Positions 30,913-40,670 of a stretch of DNA of 64,000 nt are shown in pieces. Where the stretch lies: NCBI GenBank assembly GCA_001839685.1, contig MLAK01000635.1, positions 23,043 to 87,042 on the forward strand, written 5' to 3'. Origin of the DNA: Tritrichomonas foetus. Taxonomy: Eukaryota; Parabasalia; Tritrichomonadida; Tritrichomonadidae. Position 1 is the stretch's first letter. Each line of letters opens with the position of its first letter. The translations under genes and the position numbers were made by a program. The notes below the pieces were generated by a model. That model ran no database searches. It had not been told where the DNA came from and saw nothing but the letters and a program-made list of their open reading frames with translations.

Positions 30913-33144
30913 TTATTCATCTTTTTCAATTCCTTCCTCTTCTTCTTCTTCAAATTCCTGTTGTTGCTCTTCTTCTTCAAATTCACCATTTTCTTGATTT
31001 TCTTGATTTTGTTGGAGTTGATCTTCTTCTTCTTCTTCGTTTGTGGCAGAATAGTGGCTTGGCTTTGGAAGTTGAGTAGTTTGTTTGAAATTCTCACAGA
31101 AAAGAAGGTGTTGAACGAAAGGATAGTATTTCATTTCTTCTGGATTTGAAAAAACTTCTCTGAATTTTGTTTCTGCTTCTTTTTCATCCATTTTGGGAGC
31201 AACAAGTAAAAAATCTTTCGCTTCTTGAAGCATTTCTGGACCAAGGCCCTGTTCAATGAATTGAATCAAGCAGTCTGCCCTTTCCAGACAAGTGATTGAA
31301 TCAACACCAGGAATATCAATTGGTAATCCATTGAAATAGAATAATCCTGTTTCATGTGACTTTTCATTACTTTTAATTCCATTTTCTGAATCTTCTGGTG
31401 GGATGTTTAATGTGTTCTTTGAAACTGCAGCAATTGCAATTAAATCGTTATTCTCATTTAATGGAATTTCTTGTAAAGGTGGTGCATGTGATCGAGCAGT
31501 GCTTGATCCACTTGTTTGCTTTTTGAATGTTTTTGGTTGTTCGACTGGGACTTGAACATTTCCAATAACAATGACATCGTCGTCCAATTCTTGTAATTTT
31601 TTGGTGTGTTGAACTTCTTCACGTTTTTGATTAATGAGATCTACTAATAAGTTTGTTTCTCGCTCTCGGTCTTCCGCTGAGTAATTTCGAATTGGACCTA
31701 CTGGTGCAGGTTTTGCTGCTTCAATCGCTAAATAGAGAAGATCTTCGACGAATTCAGATTTTTTGGCATCTTTTGATTTTTCGCGAATCTTTTTGAAAGG
31801 TGCTTCCATTTGGTCGAATTCTTTTAATCTCTTTTTTGCTTCGAGTTGTAGTTCCTGCATTCTTTGCATTCTTTCGGCTTCTTTTTCTTTCTGTCTCTGC
31901 TTGAGTTCTTTCTTTCTCAGTTCATAAAACTCTTCCTTTGAAGCACAGGAAGACTCCAAAACTAATTCTGATGTCTCTGTTGTACTTTTTGATTGGAGAA
32001 CATCATATTTTTGTTGAGGCTTATGAACATTGAATGAAGCAGGATCAACACCCATTGCTTGAATTGAGAGATCTGCAACTTTTTGTTTCTTTGGAACACG
32101 CTTTGCTGTAGAAAATGCAGATGTTGATGATTTTGGTTGTTTAATAGAAGGCTTTTTACTGAGAAACCTTTCTTTAATCTTTTTATCATCACCTTTATTA
32201 CCTTTTGATTTATTTCCAGCGCCTCCAAGGTTCGGTCTTCCGAGATTTGGCCTACCGCATTTGCTTCCTCCTCCATAACCACCATTGTTGATCATTGAAT
32301 TTGACCTTTCACGAGCAGGCTTCGTTAGTTCTAATCGTGAAACAAAAGTTTTCAAGAGTTTTTCCATTGCTTCTTTAAGGAAGTGATAGCGAAGAACTTT
32401 ATTGATAGACGGCCGTTTATTTTGATCACGCTCTAGTAAACAACTCACTAATGTCTGCATATTCTGGCTATAAATGCGAGGAATTTCCACATCACCTCCC
32501 AAAACTGCGTTTGAAACAGTAGGACTAAATTGTGACCACTGTAAGGTACAGATTTGGTATAGAAGTAAACCTAATGACCATACGTCACTTTTTGCAGTAT
32601 ATTGTAAACCTAGGCATGTTTCTGGACATAAATTATATGGTGTGCCGATATTTGCGTTCGGAAAGTCAGATGAATGGTCCAAAAGCTTGGCAAATGTAAA
32701 TCCATATAGTTTGACTGATCCGTGATGTGTCAGAATGACGTTTGACAAATGAATATTTCTATGCAAAATATTTCTATCATGCGCGTATTTGACGGCAAAA
32801 CATAGCTGTATGAACCACGAAAGAATTGTATCTTCGTCGAAATAATTCGTTGCGGACCTCCTAAGCGTATCTTTTAAGGAAGAGCCATCATTATAATCCG
32901 TGATGAGGCATAAGCTGTTTTTGTCGAGAAAGCAGTGATGATATTTTACAATATTTGGATGGTTTATTTTTGGATACATTTCGAATTCTTCTAAAATGTC
33001 TTCTTTTTCTAATTTTGCGAGAGAAGAAAGAGAAATTTCGTTCATTACAAGTTCGTTTTTAATTTTGTTGTTTCGGCATCGAGCTGAATGACCATATATT
33101 CCTTCCCCAAGTGGGCAGGTAATATTAAAATCTTTCTTCAGCAT
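30913..33144 (-). CDS. NEK-family pseudokinase with Lys/Glu-rich tail
   Basis: A 743-residue protein (ATG at 33144; the frame itself opens at a GTG). Residues about 5-265 align well with NEK kinases: glycine loop LGEGIYGHS, NHPNIVKYHHCFLD, DEDTILSWFIQLCFAVKYAH, NIGTPYNLCPE and SDVWSLGLLLYQICTL. However, the ATP-binding Lys is Asn35 (VMNE), the catalytic Asp of HRD is Asn130 (HRN), the following Lys is His132, and the DFG triplet reads Gly-Phe-Thr (148-150). All three catalytic elements are lost, so it is predicted inactive. After 300 come basic and coiled-coil segments; the end is a Glu/Gln-rich acidic tail. It probably acts as a scaffold or allosteric partner (inference). Confidence 0.87.
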   Translation of the reverse strand: MLKKDFNITCPLGEGIYGHSARCRNNKIKNELVMNEISLSSLAKLEKEDILEEFEMYPKINHPNIVKYHHCFLDKNSLCLITDYNDGSSLKDTLRRSATNYFDEDTILSWFIQLCFAVKYAHDRNILHRNIHLSNVILTHHGSVKLYGFTFAKLLDHSSDFPNANIGTPYNLCPETCLGLQYTAKSDVWSLGLLLYQICTLQWSQFSPTVSNAVLGGDVEIPRIYSQNMQTLVSCLLERDQNKRPSINKVLRYHFLKEAMEKLLKTFVSRLELTKPARERSNSMINNGGYGGGSKCGRPNLGRPNLGGAGNKSKGNKGDDKKIKERFLSKKPSIKQPKSSTSAFSTAKRVPKKQKVADLSIQAMGVDPASFNVHKPQQKYDVLQSKSTTETSELVLESSCASKEEFYELRKKELKQRQKEKEAERMQRMQELQLEAKKRLKEFDQMEAPFKKIREKSKDAKKSEFVEDLLYLAIEAAKPAPVGPIRNYSAEDRERETNLLVDLINQKREEVQHTKKLQELDDDVIVIGNVQVPVEQPKTFKKQTSGSSTARSHAPPLQEIPLNENNDLIAIAAVSKNTLNIPPEDSENGIKSNEKSHETGLFYFNGLPIDIPGVDSITCLERADCLIQFIEQGLGPEMLQEAKDFLLVAPKMDEKEAETKFREVFSNPEEMKYYPFVQHLLFCENFKQTTQLPKPSHYSATNEEEEEDQLQQNQENQENGEFEEEEQQQEFEEEEEEGIEKDE

Positions 33145-33871
33145 GAGATCAATGGTTATAATTTCCACTTTTTCATAAATTTACATTTATTTTCAACCAA
33201 AAATAATCGGTCTCGAACAATTTCAAACGTTCTTTTATAAAAGTTCCTGTATATTGATCAATACTGAATAAAAATGAAAAATAAATCATTTTTACATTAT
33301 ATATCGTTAATACCTTCAACTTAATTCCCAAGTTTTTCATATTCATCTTTCCGATAATTGATTAAATATGAAATATGCTGCTTAGGCTTCTATCCTCTCA
33401 TATTAGAGGAATACTCACTATTTTTACTATTTGTAAATGTGCTTGAAGCATCAATTTCATTGCTAATAGCACCAGCTTACTTCAATATTTGAAAAAATTC
33501 ATGATTTCTCAAATTCACAAGAATCAAATCTTAATAATTCTTTTAAATATTGAAAAAATGAAAAAATAACAAATTAAACATTCCCAAATTGATCACTTTG
33601 CTTATAGAAACAATCATCAAATATTACACAATACGTGTTATACGATCAAACATGGTCAATTATAAAGGTGAATATGAAATTTCTCGATTTTCATTTGGAT
33701 GTCATACACAAAGATCCAAAAGGTTATATTGGAGCATCTGTGATGTGAAATTTCATGCCCACGATTTTCGCTGACCAAGATTATTTTGGGCAAAAGCGAG
33801 AACCCTACAAAGACGTCCTACATTTGACAAATGGCAAAAAATAAAAAAATTGTGCAAAATAAAAGTTTTAC
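33145..33871. other. AT-rich spacer
   Basis: Includes the promoter side of the NEK pseudokinase gene and the 3' flank of the CapZ gene. The segment 33700-33830 is noticeably richer in G/C than the rest and has a short open frame on each strand, but no family is recognisable. Confidence 0.35.
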
Positions 33872-34687
33872 TCATTGCTTTTGTGCCTCGTGGAAAGCCA
33901 TCCTCATTAAGTCTTGAGCTGTTGCTCCAGCGGCCGATCCCTTTGTGTATGACAAAATTTCCTTCATTTTTCCAACATATATTTGACGAACCTTCTCCAT
34001 AAAGCTTGATGTGCAATCCTCAATCATTGTTCCGACAGTGACGAGGTGCTCCTTTGGTGATGCTGCATTTCCTGTTTGCTCCCTTCTGTCTGAGCATCCA
34101 CCTGAGAGTTTGAGTGGCTCACCCATGTTGGTGTCGACTTCCAACTCAAGCAAGATTGAGCTAACTAGGGTATATTTAAATCTATTTTTTCCGATTGAAG
34201 AAACTTCGATGACGTCCGTGCAGTTGATCGAGCCTCTGACTGGAGTAGAATCTCTTAGCCTGTCTTCGAGCTCCTTTTTGACGAAAACGCCGACTCCGAA
34301 TATTCTATCGTCAACTGGCCAGCAGTAGACAGAAAGGACGCCACTGCCAAAATACTGTCGGAGGTATGTTCGAAAGCCTGTTTGTGCCAATTGTTCGATT
34401 TTTCGGAGTTCGTCTGGAATTTCGAGTCCATCATCAAGCGGAGGATAGTATTTATTCGAATATGGTGAACGATAGGAATCACCATCACGATTGTAATCAC
34501 ATTTGATGTAATGCTGCGAGTTTGTGGGGTCGATTGCTGTTTGTAAAGGGATATCTGTTGTTGATAATATATCTTCAGTGAGATCTTCGTTTAAACGAAT
34601 AACATCATACATACGAGGTTCAATGTCCTTTGGAGGAACATGACGTAATAAGTCATATGCTGCTTCACTTGGATCAGAATAGCTCAT
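33872..34687 (-). CDS. CAPZB: F-actin-capping protein subunit beta
   Basis: A 271-residue protein, matching the usual 270-277 length of CapZ beta. Recognisable blocks are LRHVPPKDIEPRMYDVIRLN near the start, YIKCDYNRDGDSYRSPYSNKY, and the C-terminal VGTMIEDCTSSFMEKVRQIY. With an alpha subunit it forms the heterodimer that caps actin barbed ends; the C-terminal tentacle needed for capping is present. Start is the ATG at 34687. It is divergent from the SLC12 gene with 308 bp between starts. Confidence 0.95.
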   Translation of the reverse strand: MSYSDPSEAAYDLLRHVPPKDIEPRMYDVIRLNEDLTEDILSTTDIPLQTAIDPTNSQHYIKCDYNRDGDSYRSPYSNKYYPPLDDGLEIPDELRKIEQLAQTGFRTYLRQYFGSGVLSVYCWPVDDRIFGVGVFVKKELEDRLRDSTPVRGSINCTDVIEVSSIGKNRFKYTLVSSILLELEVDTNMGEPLKLSGGCSDRREQTGNAASPKEHLVTVGTMIEDCTSSFMEKVRQIYVGKMKEILSYTKGSAAGATAQDLMRMAFHEAQKQ

Positions 34688-34995
34688 TTTATTTGGCGGA
34701 AACGATTATTTTAAATTCAAAAAGTGCTCCAAATCGATATTCCACAAATGAGATGAAGGATTGATTTTTTTTACATATTGAGATAAGTTTAGTTTCAATT
34801 ATTATATGGTTTCAGTGATATGATTATCTGAACAATTAGTAATAGAAATAACTAATTGTATGATATTTGATGTGAAAAATATTCTATTTCTGAACGACTT
34901 CTTATCTGAACACTATTTCTTTCCAAATTTGACTATTTTTATTCAATTAAATTTTCGACATACATATTTACTTTCAAATTTCATCAAAAGACAAA
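34688..34995. other. Divergent promoter region of CapZ beta and SLC12 genes
   Basis: 308 AT-rich bases between divergent starts. TTTCATCAAAAGAC just before the SLC12 ATG is a near-Inr match only. No other element was recognised. Confidence 0.4.
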
Positions 34996-37812
34996 ATGAG
35001 GCGAAAATCTGATCAATTTGAACTCGATAATATTGTCGAACCAGACACAAGACTTGGTGTTCATATTGATACCGATATGCTTCATGACCATGAAACGAAA
35101 GCCCAAGCTTATCAACGATCGCCAAAATCCACGTCCAAAAATTCAAATCAGCTCGAACAACCGCTAAATCCAGACTCGCAAGCCGATCCGAATTATTCAG
35201 AAAAAGTCAGTCTACGAAAACTTAACGAAAATAATAATTTAGATAATGATGTCGATTATGAAGCTCAAGATTCTATTATGGTAAAGGCAACACTAAGCAA
35301 TAGTAAAAAAGTCACATTCCACTGGTTTATCGGCGTTTTTATTCCAACAATAATAAATGTGATATGCGTCACCTATTTTATGGATTTACATCGTTCAATC
35401 AATCATATTGGATGGGGCCTTGGATTTCTTTATTACACTTTTTCAATTGTTGCATCAATTGGAACGTTGGTTTCCATTTGCGTCATTGCCACGAATGGTG
35501 AAATGAAGGATGGAGGCTGCTACTATTTAATTTCAAGAACACTGGGACCAGAGATCGGTGGTGTGATTGGCGTTACTTTGTTAATTGCTCACGCTTCCGC
35601 TCTGTCGCATAGGCTGCAGTACATTTCAGCGACAATCACGAACTTCTATTCAGGAAATGTAACAATTTCACAACGATGGGATCGAACATTGTGGCACCTA
35701 ATTTTGTCTTTTGTTGTGTTAGGAATTTGCTTACCTGGTATCAGATTTGTTTTAGCTGTTTTACCATGTTTAGCAATTTTGTTAATTGCTTCACTTTTTT
35801 CGATCTTTCTTGGATTTTTCGTTAGGAGAGCAGGAAATCCATCATTTTTCACCGGTTTATCATTACAAACACTAACAGATAATTTCAAACCTGGTGTTTA
35901 TTCACTTTGGGAATACTTCCAATTTCTTGGCGTTCTTTTCCCTTCAGCAAATGCGGTCATGACATGCGCTAATTTCAGTGGTAATTTAAGGCCAGTTGGT
36001 CGTGCTATTCCACTTGGTGGTTTTTCAGCAATGTTTTTAGCTTCTGTTATCATTTGTGGAACATTTCTACTGATTGCTGGATCTTTCAAATTCTACGAAA
36101 CTGAATCAGATGTTGACTATCTTTCTTTTGATGCTTCGTTAAGTCCATTTATCACATATATTGGATTCATAGCAACTTGTCTTGGCTCAGCAATCACATT
36201 AAGTACAGGTGGTTCAAATATTTTGGCCAAAATGATTGAGGATCTTTTAATGCCCCAATTTTTGAGAACACTTTTCTTTAAAGGGGAGCCATTTGGTTGT
36301 AATGTTGTTATGTTTGTGATAGCAAATATCTTTGCATTAATTGATAATCCAACAACATCTACTCAAATTACAAATATTGTATATTCAATTCCATTTGCGT
36401 TGGTAAATTTTGCTGTTTGGAATGCTGAGTCTGCCCATTATCCAGGTTTCAGACCATCATTTCGATTCTATAACAAATGGACCGCACTTTTACTAGCAGC
36501 TTTTTGTTTTGTTCGAATGTTTTTAATGAACTGGATTATGGCTTTATCTTCTTTACCTATTTATTTCATTATTTGGTCGATTTATCACTACTATGTTAAG
36601 CCTGCAGATACTTGGGGAACAGTCACGCAATCTCGAATTTTCTATGCAACATTAAAAGAAGAATTGAGTTTATATCATATCAAACCTCACGTGAAAACTT
36701 ATCGTCCAAATGTAATTTTAATCACTACTCAGCATCCTGACGATGAAAGAACTCACATTGACTTCTTAAACCAACTTTTGCATGGACATGGAATGGCAGC
36801 AATTGGGCGAGTTTTTGTTACCGATCTTCAAATCGATTTTGCTACACTTGTTGAAGAACGTGATGGTACTTATTTGACTGACGAAACTGGTTATCAAACT
36901 TTTTATGATGTTACAGCTTCAGAAACTTTTGCAGATGGAGTTCGTGATTTACTTCTTCTTATGGGAATTGGAATGATGCGACCAAACACAATCTGCTTAT
37001 CCTTCCCTGAAGGTTGGCTTCAAACAGCAATCGCAAACATTAATAACGCAAGCTCTACTACCACATCTACAACAAACTTTGAAAACAACAACGAAAACAC
37101 GAATGAAGCTAATAATGGTTTGAATAAGAGTGAGAATGTCAATAATGGTATGAATAATGATTTGGTGATGAGTGGCAAAAGTAGGACTGAAATTGAATAT
37201 GATGATTTTGTGAACGCAATTTCCATGGCTTTCGATGCAAACTTTTCGTTGACTGTTTTAAGAAACATTGAATATTATTCTGATGTTGATCGAAAAGGAT
37301 ATATTGACGTATGGTGGCTTACAGATGATGGCGGTCTTTCTCTTCTACTTCCTTATTTGCTTTCACAACATAAAACCTGGAAAAAGTCGCATTTAAGGCT
37401 TATCACAATTGCTAATCGTGATGAAGGAAACACTTATGAAAAGCAGCACACCAAAATTGCAACGCTTTTGTATAAATTCCGAATTAAAGCTGAACCAGTT
37501 GTAATTGAAACTAGTATTAATGATGAAGTTCCAACACCAATGGCTCAGACACAATGGAATAAAATGGTCGACGAGCTTCAATTACAAATGGATAAAGAAT
37601 CATCAATAATGACTCATAAATATTTGATTGTGAGTGATCTAGTGCGTGAATATAGTTCAGGTTCTTCGTTTGTTGCTCTAACTATGATGGTTCCACGCGA
37701 TACAATTGACCAGAAACTTTTTATGGCATGGCTTGAAGTTTTAAGTGGAATCAAAGTTCCATTCTGTTTTGTACGAGGAAATGGAGAAAATACTTTAAGT
37801 TGGACTGTTTAA
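34996..37812 (+). CDS. SLC12-family cation-chloride cotransporter
   Basis: A 938-residue transporter. After a polar N-terminal region of about 105 residues, roughly 12 hydrophobic helices occupy about 108-545; the first reads IGVFIPTIINVICVTYFM. The KDGGCYYLISRTLGPEIGG block is the well-conserved TM3 region of SLC12 proteins, and YHYYVKPADTWGTV marks the end of the membrane part. The cytosolic C-terminal half contains the SLC12_C-like fold (LLLMGIGMMRPNTICLSFPE; GYIDVWWLTDDGGLSLLLPY), with an Asn-rich insert at about 680-720. It probably couples chloride with potassium and/or sodium for volume control; ion specificity cannot be read from sequence. It carries the only clear solute-transport function in the window. 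Confidence 0.93.
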   Translation: MRRKSDQFELDNIVEPDTRLGVHIDTDMLHDHETKAQAYQRSPKSTSKNSNQLEQPLNPDSQADPNYSEKVSLRKLNENNNLDNDVDYEAQDSIMVKATLSNSKKVTFHWFIGVFIPTIINVICVTYFMDLHRSINHIGWGLGFLYYTFSIVASIGTLVSICVIATNGEMKDGGCYYLISRTLGPEIGGVIGVTLLIAHASALSHRLQYISATITNFYSGNVTISQRWDRTLWHLILSFVVLGICLPGIRFVLAVLPCLAILLIASLFSIFLGFFVRRAGNPSFFTGLSLQTLTDNFKPGVYSLWEYFQFLGVLFPSANAVMTCANFSGNLRPVGRAIPLGGFSAMFLASVIICGTFLLIAGSFKFYETESDVDYLSFDASLSPFITYIGFIATCLGSAITLSTGGSNILAKMIEDLLMPQFLRTLFFKGEPFGCNVVMFVIANIFALIDNPTTSTQITNIVYSIPFALVNFAVWNAESAHYPGFRPSFRFYNKWTALLLAAFCFVRMFLMNWIMALSSLPIYFIIWSIYHYYVKPADTWGTVTQSRIFYATLKEELSLYHIKPHVKTYRPNVILITTQHPDDERTHIDFLNQLLHGHGMAAIGRVFVTDLQIDFATLVEERDGTYLTDETGYQTFYDVTASETFADGVRDLLLLMGIGMMRPNTICLSFPEGWLQTAIANINNASSTTTSTTNFENNNENTNEANNGLNKSENVNNGMNNDLVMSGKSRTEIEYDDFVNAISMAFDANFSLTVLRNIEYYSDVDRKGYIDVWWLTDDGGLSLLLPYLLSQHKTWKKSHLRLITIANRDEGNTYEKQHTKIATLLYKFRIKAEPVVIETSINDEVPTPMAQTQWNKMVDELQLQMDKESSIMTHKYLIVSDLVREYSSGSSFVALTMMVPRDTIDQKLFMAWLEVLSGIKVPFCFVRGNGENTLSWTV

Positions 37813-39231
37813 TTTTACCATAATCTTTAGATTTTTATAATTTGGCGATTTGTATATTCTAGTATTTGTTTTCTTTTGTAAAAATATATCTTGTTAAATG
37901 ATTTATATATATACACTTTTTTTTGAAACTAAATCAGAACCAAAAGATTTCTCTAATGAGAAAATAAAATAGATTTCATCAAATTTAGTTCGGTAATCAA
38001 ACATGAAATATAGACTTTAGTTTTGTTAAATATATTCTGAAAAATCATTGAATTAATTTTGAGCTGAAATTATGATTTACAAGGTAGGAAAGATGAAATT
38101 GTTTAGGACACCCTATGTTTATATCAATATCTTCTTCAAAAGAAATCTTTTTTTTTTTTTTTTTTTCTTCAGAAAGATGAAATCAACGAATCCATGATGA
38201 GAATAAATCATATCATATGTGAAATAGATGATTGACTTTTTTATGAATTTATCAAAACTCTGCAAAAAAAAATATACAATGAAATATTTTGTTTTTTTAG
38301 GTGTATGTGTTCGGAAACCATTAAAATCATGCTTTCTACGAAAAGTGAAATAAATATGTATGAAAGAAATGTTTTCCTCATTATTTATGATGTTATTACT
38401 CACTCAAATCTCAGAATATAGATTTATTCAAGGGATGAAAGATTTATTTTCATTGGCTCTAATTTTTGAAAAATTTATTTTTAAATGAAAAAATTGAAAA
38501 TAGAAGGCGAAATGTATAATATATATATTTAAATAAAGAATTAAAATATCTCAAAGTAATTTTTTTAAAAAAAATGGAGCAATATTCGATCAATTTTGAG
38601 ATATCCGAAAATCATTGCTTTTGCTTAAAATTATGTCAAAAACATAACCATTATGTCATTTGAAATCTAAATTCGTAATTCCTACGATTTTGATTTTCGA
38701 TGAAGAAAATTTTATCAAAAATGAAATGAATTGATTAAATGATGGAATATTAAGAATTGTGAACACGCTAGTAAATCGATTATTGGTGTTTTGATTCACT
38801 AATTTCGGTCGTAAATGAATGGGGAAATGTATTGGCAGTGAGAAATCAATAGATTGGCAGCAAAGAGAGATATGCTTCTCAGAAAATTGAATTGATTGAA
38901 TTGGAATCTAGACACAATGTGATTTGGTTATATCTCGACATAAATTGAATAGATGTTTTTCATTTATTTGTAAATAGAAATGTGGGTAAATTTAGAAATA
39001 AATAATATGATAAATAGGCCATTAAAATGATTAGGTAAGAATCGAAAGTGATATCAAAATTCAATAAATTTTCATTGAATAAATTTGGGTTTTTGAAAAT
39101 AATAATATCTCAATTCTCAACAATAGAATGTAATTAATATTGGATAATAATGATTAGGTTTATATTTTGGAATATATATTCAAAAATGAACAATATTCTC
39201 TCGTGATATAATGAAGATCTTAAAATCCTAA

Positions 39232-39414
39232 TTTTTCTATTTACCTCAATATTTGACCATCAAAAACAGTTTTATAATTACCAACAAACAGGACGAATTT
39301 GAGAAAAAACTTATTCTCACCTTAATGAATCTTGGAAAAGCATGTGAAAAGATCAATAGATACCCATATATTAATCTCTGTTGTCATTTTGATCGAGATC
39401 ATGAAGAATTTTGA
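39232..39414 (+). pseudogene. Possible protein-coding fossil, family unknown
   Basis: A 60-codon open stretch has mixed protein-like composition (QDEFEKKLILTLMNLGKACE, then NRYPYINLCCHFDRDHEEF) in an otherwise uninformative spacer, with no start codon before it and stops in all frames after it. It may be a relic of a lineage-specific family; I cannot name it. It could be chance. Confidence 0.3.
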
Positions 39415-39753
39415 TATTGGAATAATTGAATAGAATTTTTTTCATTTGTGAGGTTCCGATAAAATTTGTGTCAAAAATTGGGTATAGCTTGAAAATTTAA
39501 TAATTATTTCACATAATTAAAAGCTGAATATCTTGTATTGGTTTGGATATGAATTATTTATTGTTGGTGGAATTGTGTTTTTACTATATGTTGAAGTTGA
39601 AAAATTCGTTATGGCTCTATAATAAGAATATATTATAAGATAAATTTATGTATTGTTATCCAAATTATTTCCATAAATTTTGTGAGGTTATGTCAGTTTA
39701 TTTTTATCATTATGTTTATATTTCAAGATCAATACTAGATCATGATGTTAGTT

Positions 39754-39799
39754 GTCAGTATATACTGACTGTTAATAAAAATAACATAGTATTAACAGT
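39754..39799. repeat. Perfect 16-bp palindrome overlapping a 10-bp hairpin
   Basis: GTCAGTATATACTGAC (39754-39769) is a perfect palindrome. It overlaps by two bases an inverted repeat, ACTGTTAATA (39768-39777) and TATTAACAGT (39790-39799), with a 12-nt loop. The combination could extrude as a cruciform or bind a dimeric protein; function is unknown. Confidence 0.7.
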
Positions 39800-40670
39800 A
39801 AACTCGTAAAATTAATCACTTCAATGGCTCAGAAAGTTTCAGAAGCTTTTTTATTTTTATTTTAATAGCCATTGAATATTCTTAAATGCATTCAATATAT
39901 TGAATAAAGAATTATTTCATTTATATTCGTCAAATTCTGAGAAACCCAATCCTCGATTTTACCTCAATTGAATTCACTTCGAAATGAATGAATATTCCTG
40001 AAACAGGATTCGAGGGACATTTTAGTAAAAAAAATAAATTCAATGTCCTTCATGGATCAATTTTTTTTGTGAGCATGACAAATAATTTTATAACAATTTA
40101 CATTATTTTTTGGATAGTCTTTTTATATGATATTACATTAATATTCTTGACAAATGAAAACACACTTCCAGTCCAAAATATAATTTGAATTCATTTTTAA
40201 CGGCCCATTCAGAAATCACCTATTTTTATTTCCATAATATCTTAAAGCTTCTTTTTAAAAAAACTTAATAAACCAAAGTTTTATAGTAATACTATATATA
40301 TATAACAATTTCAACCACATATAAAATCGAATTCCCAATTATTTTGTGGACAACTTGGAAATATTTTACATGACCGCGAACAACAGAAATTCCTCAGAAA
40401 ATATTCACTAATTAAGCTTCATTTTTCAAATATTGAGAGTTGTCTTTTTAATTATTGAGGATTGTCTTTTCAAATCTATGTAAACTTCATTCAAAAAGCA
40501 AATATTCGCTTGAAAAACGATTATCAATCAAATTCAAGAGAAGATAATTTTTCAGAAAAAAAATGAAAGATCATAGTCAAATACACACAAATATTTGTGC
40601 AATTGATCTATTTGAATTGTAGTAATGGTTGTTTAAAAAAAAGTTTAAAAAGAAGTCCAAATTAAAGCTA

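Larger units (their letters stand above)
37813..40670. other. Long AT-rich spacer
   Basis: Almost 3 kb without an intact gene. Contains a 19-T run at 38148-38166, a protein-like fossil at about 39232-39414 and a palindrome/hairpin cluster at 39754-39799, listed separately. A 66-codon frame at 39988 lies behind an Inr-like TCACTT, but its composition is poor for a real protein. The last 200 bases presumably contain the sulfatase-like gene's promoter. Confidence 0.4.

Noticed and set aside
38119..38403. 94-codon minus-strand frame
   Set aside because: Its C-terminus is a poly-Lys read through the 19-T run and the rest is composition-driven.
39988..40188. 66-codon plus-strand frame with Inr-like TCACTT upstream
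   Set aside because: Composition is Ile/Phe/Asn-heavy as expected from AT-rich DNA; no motif; the Inr word is common by chance.
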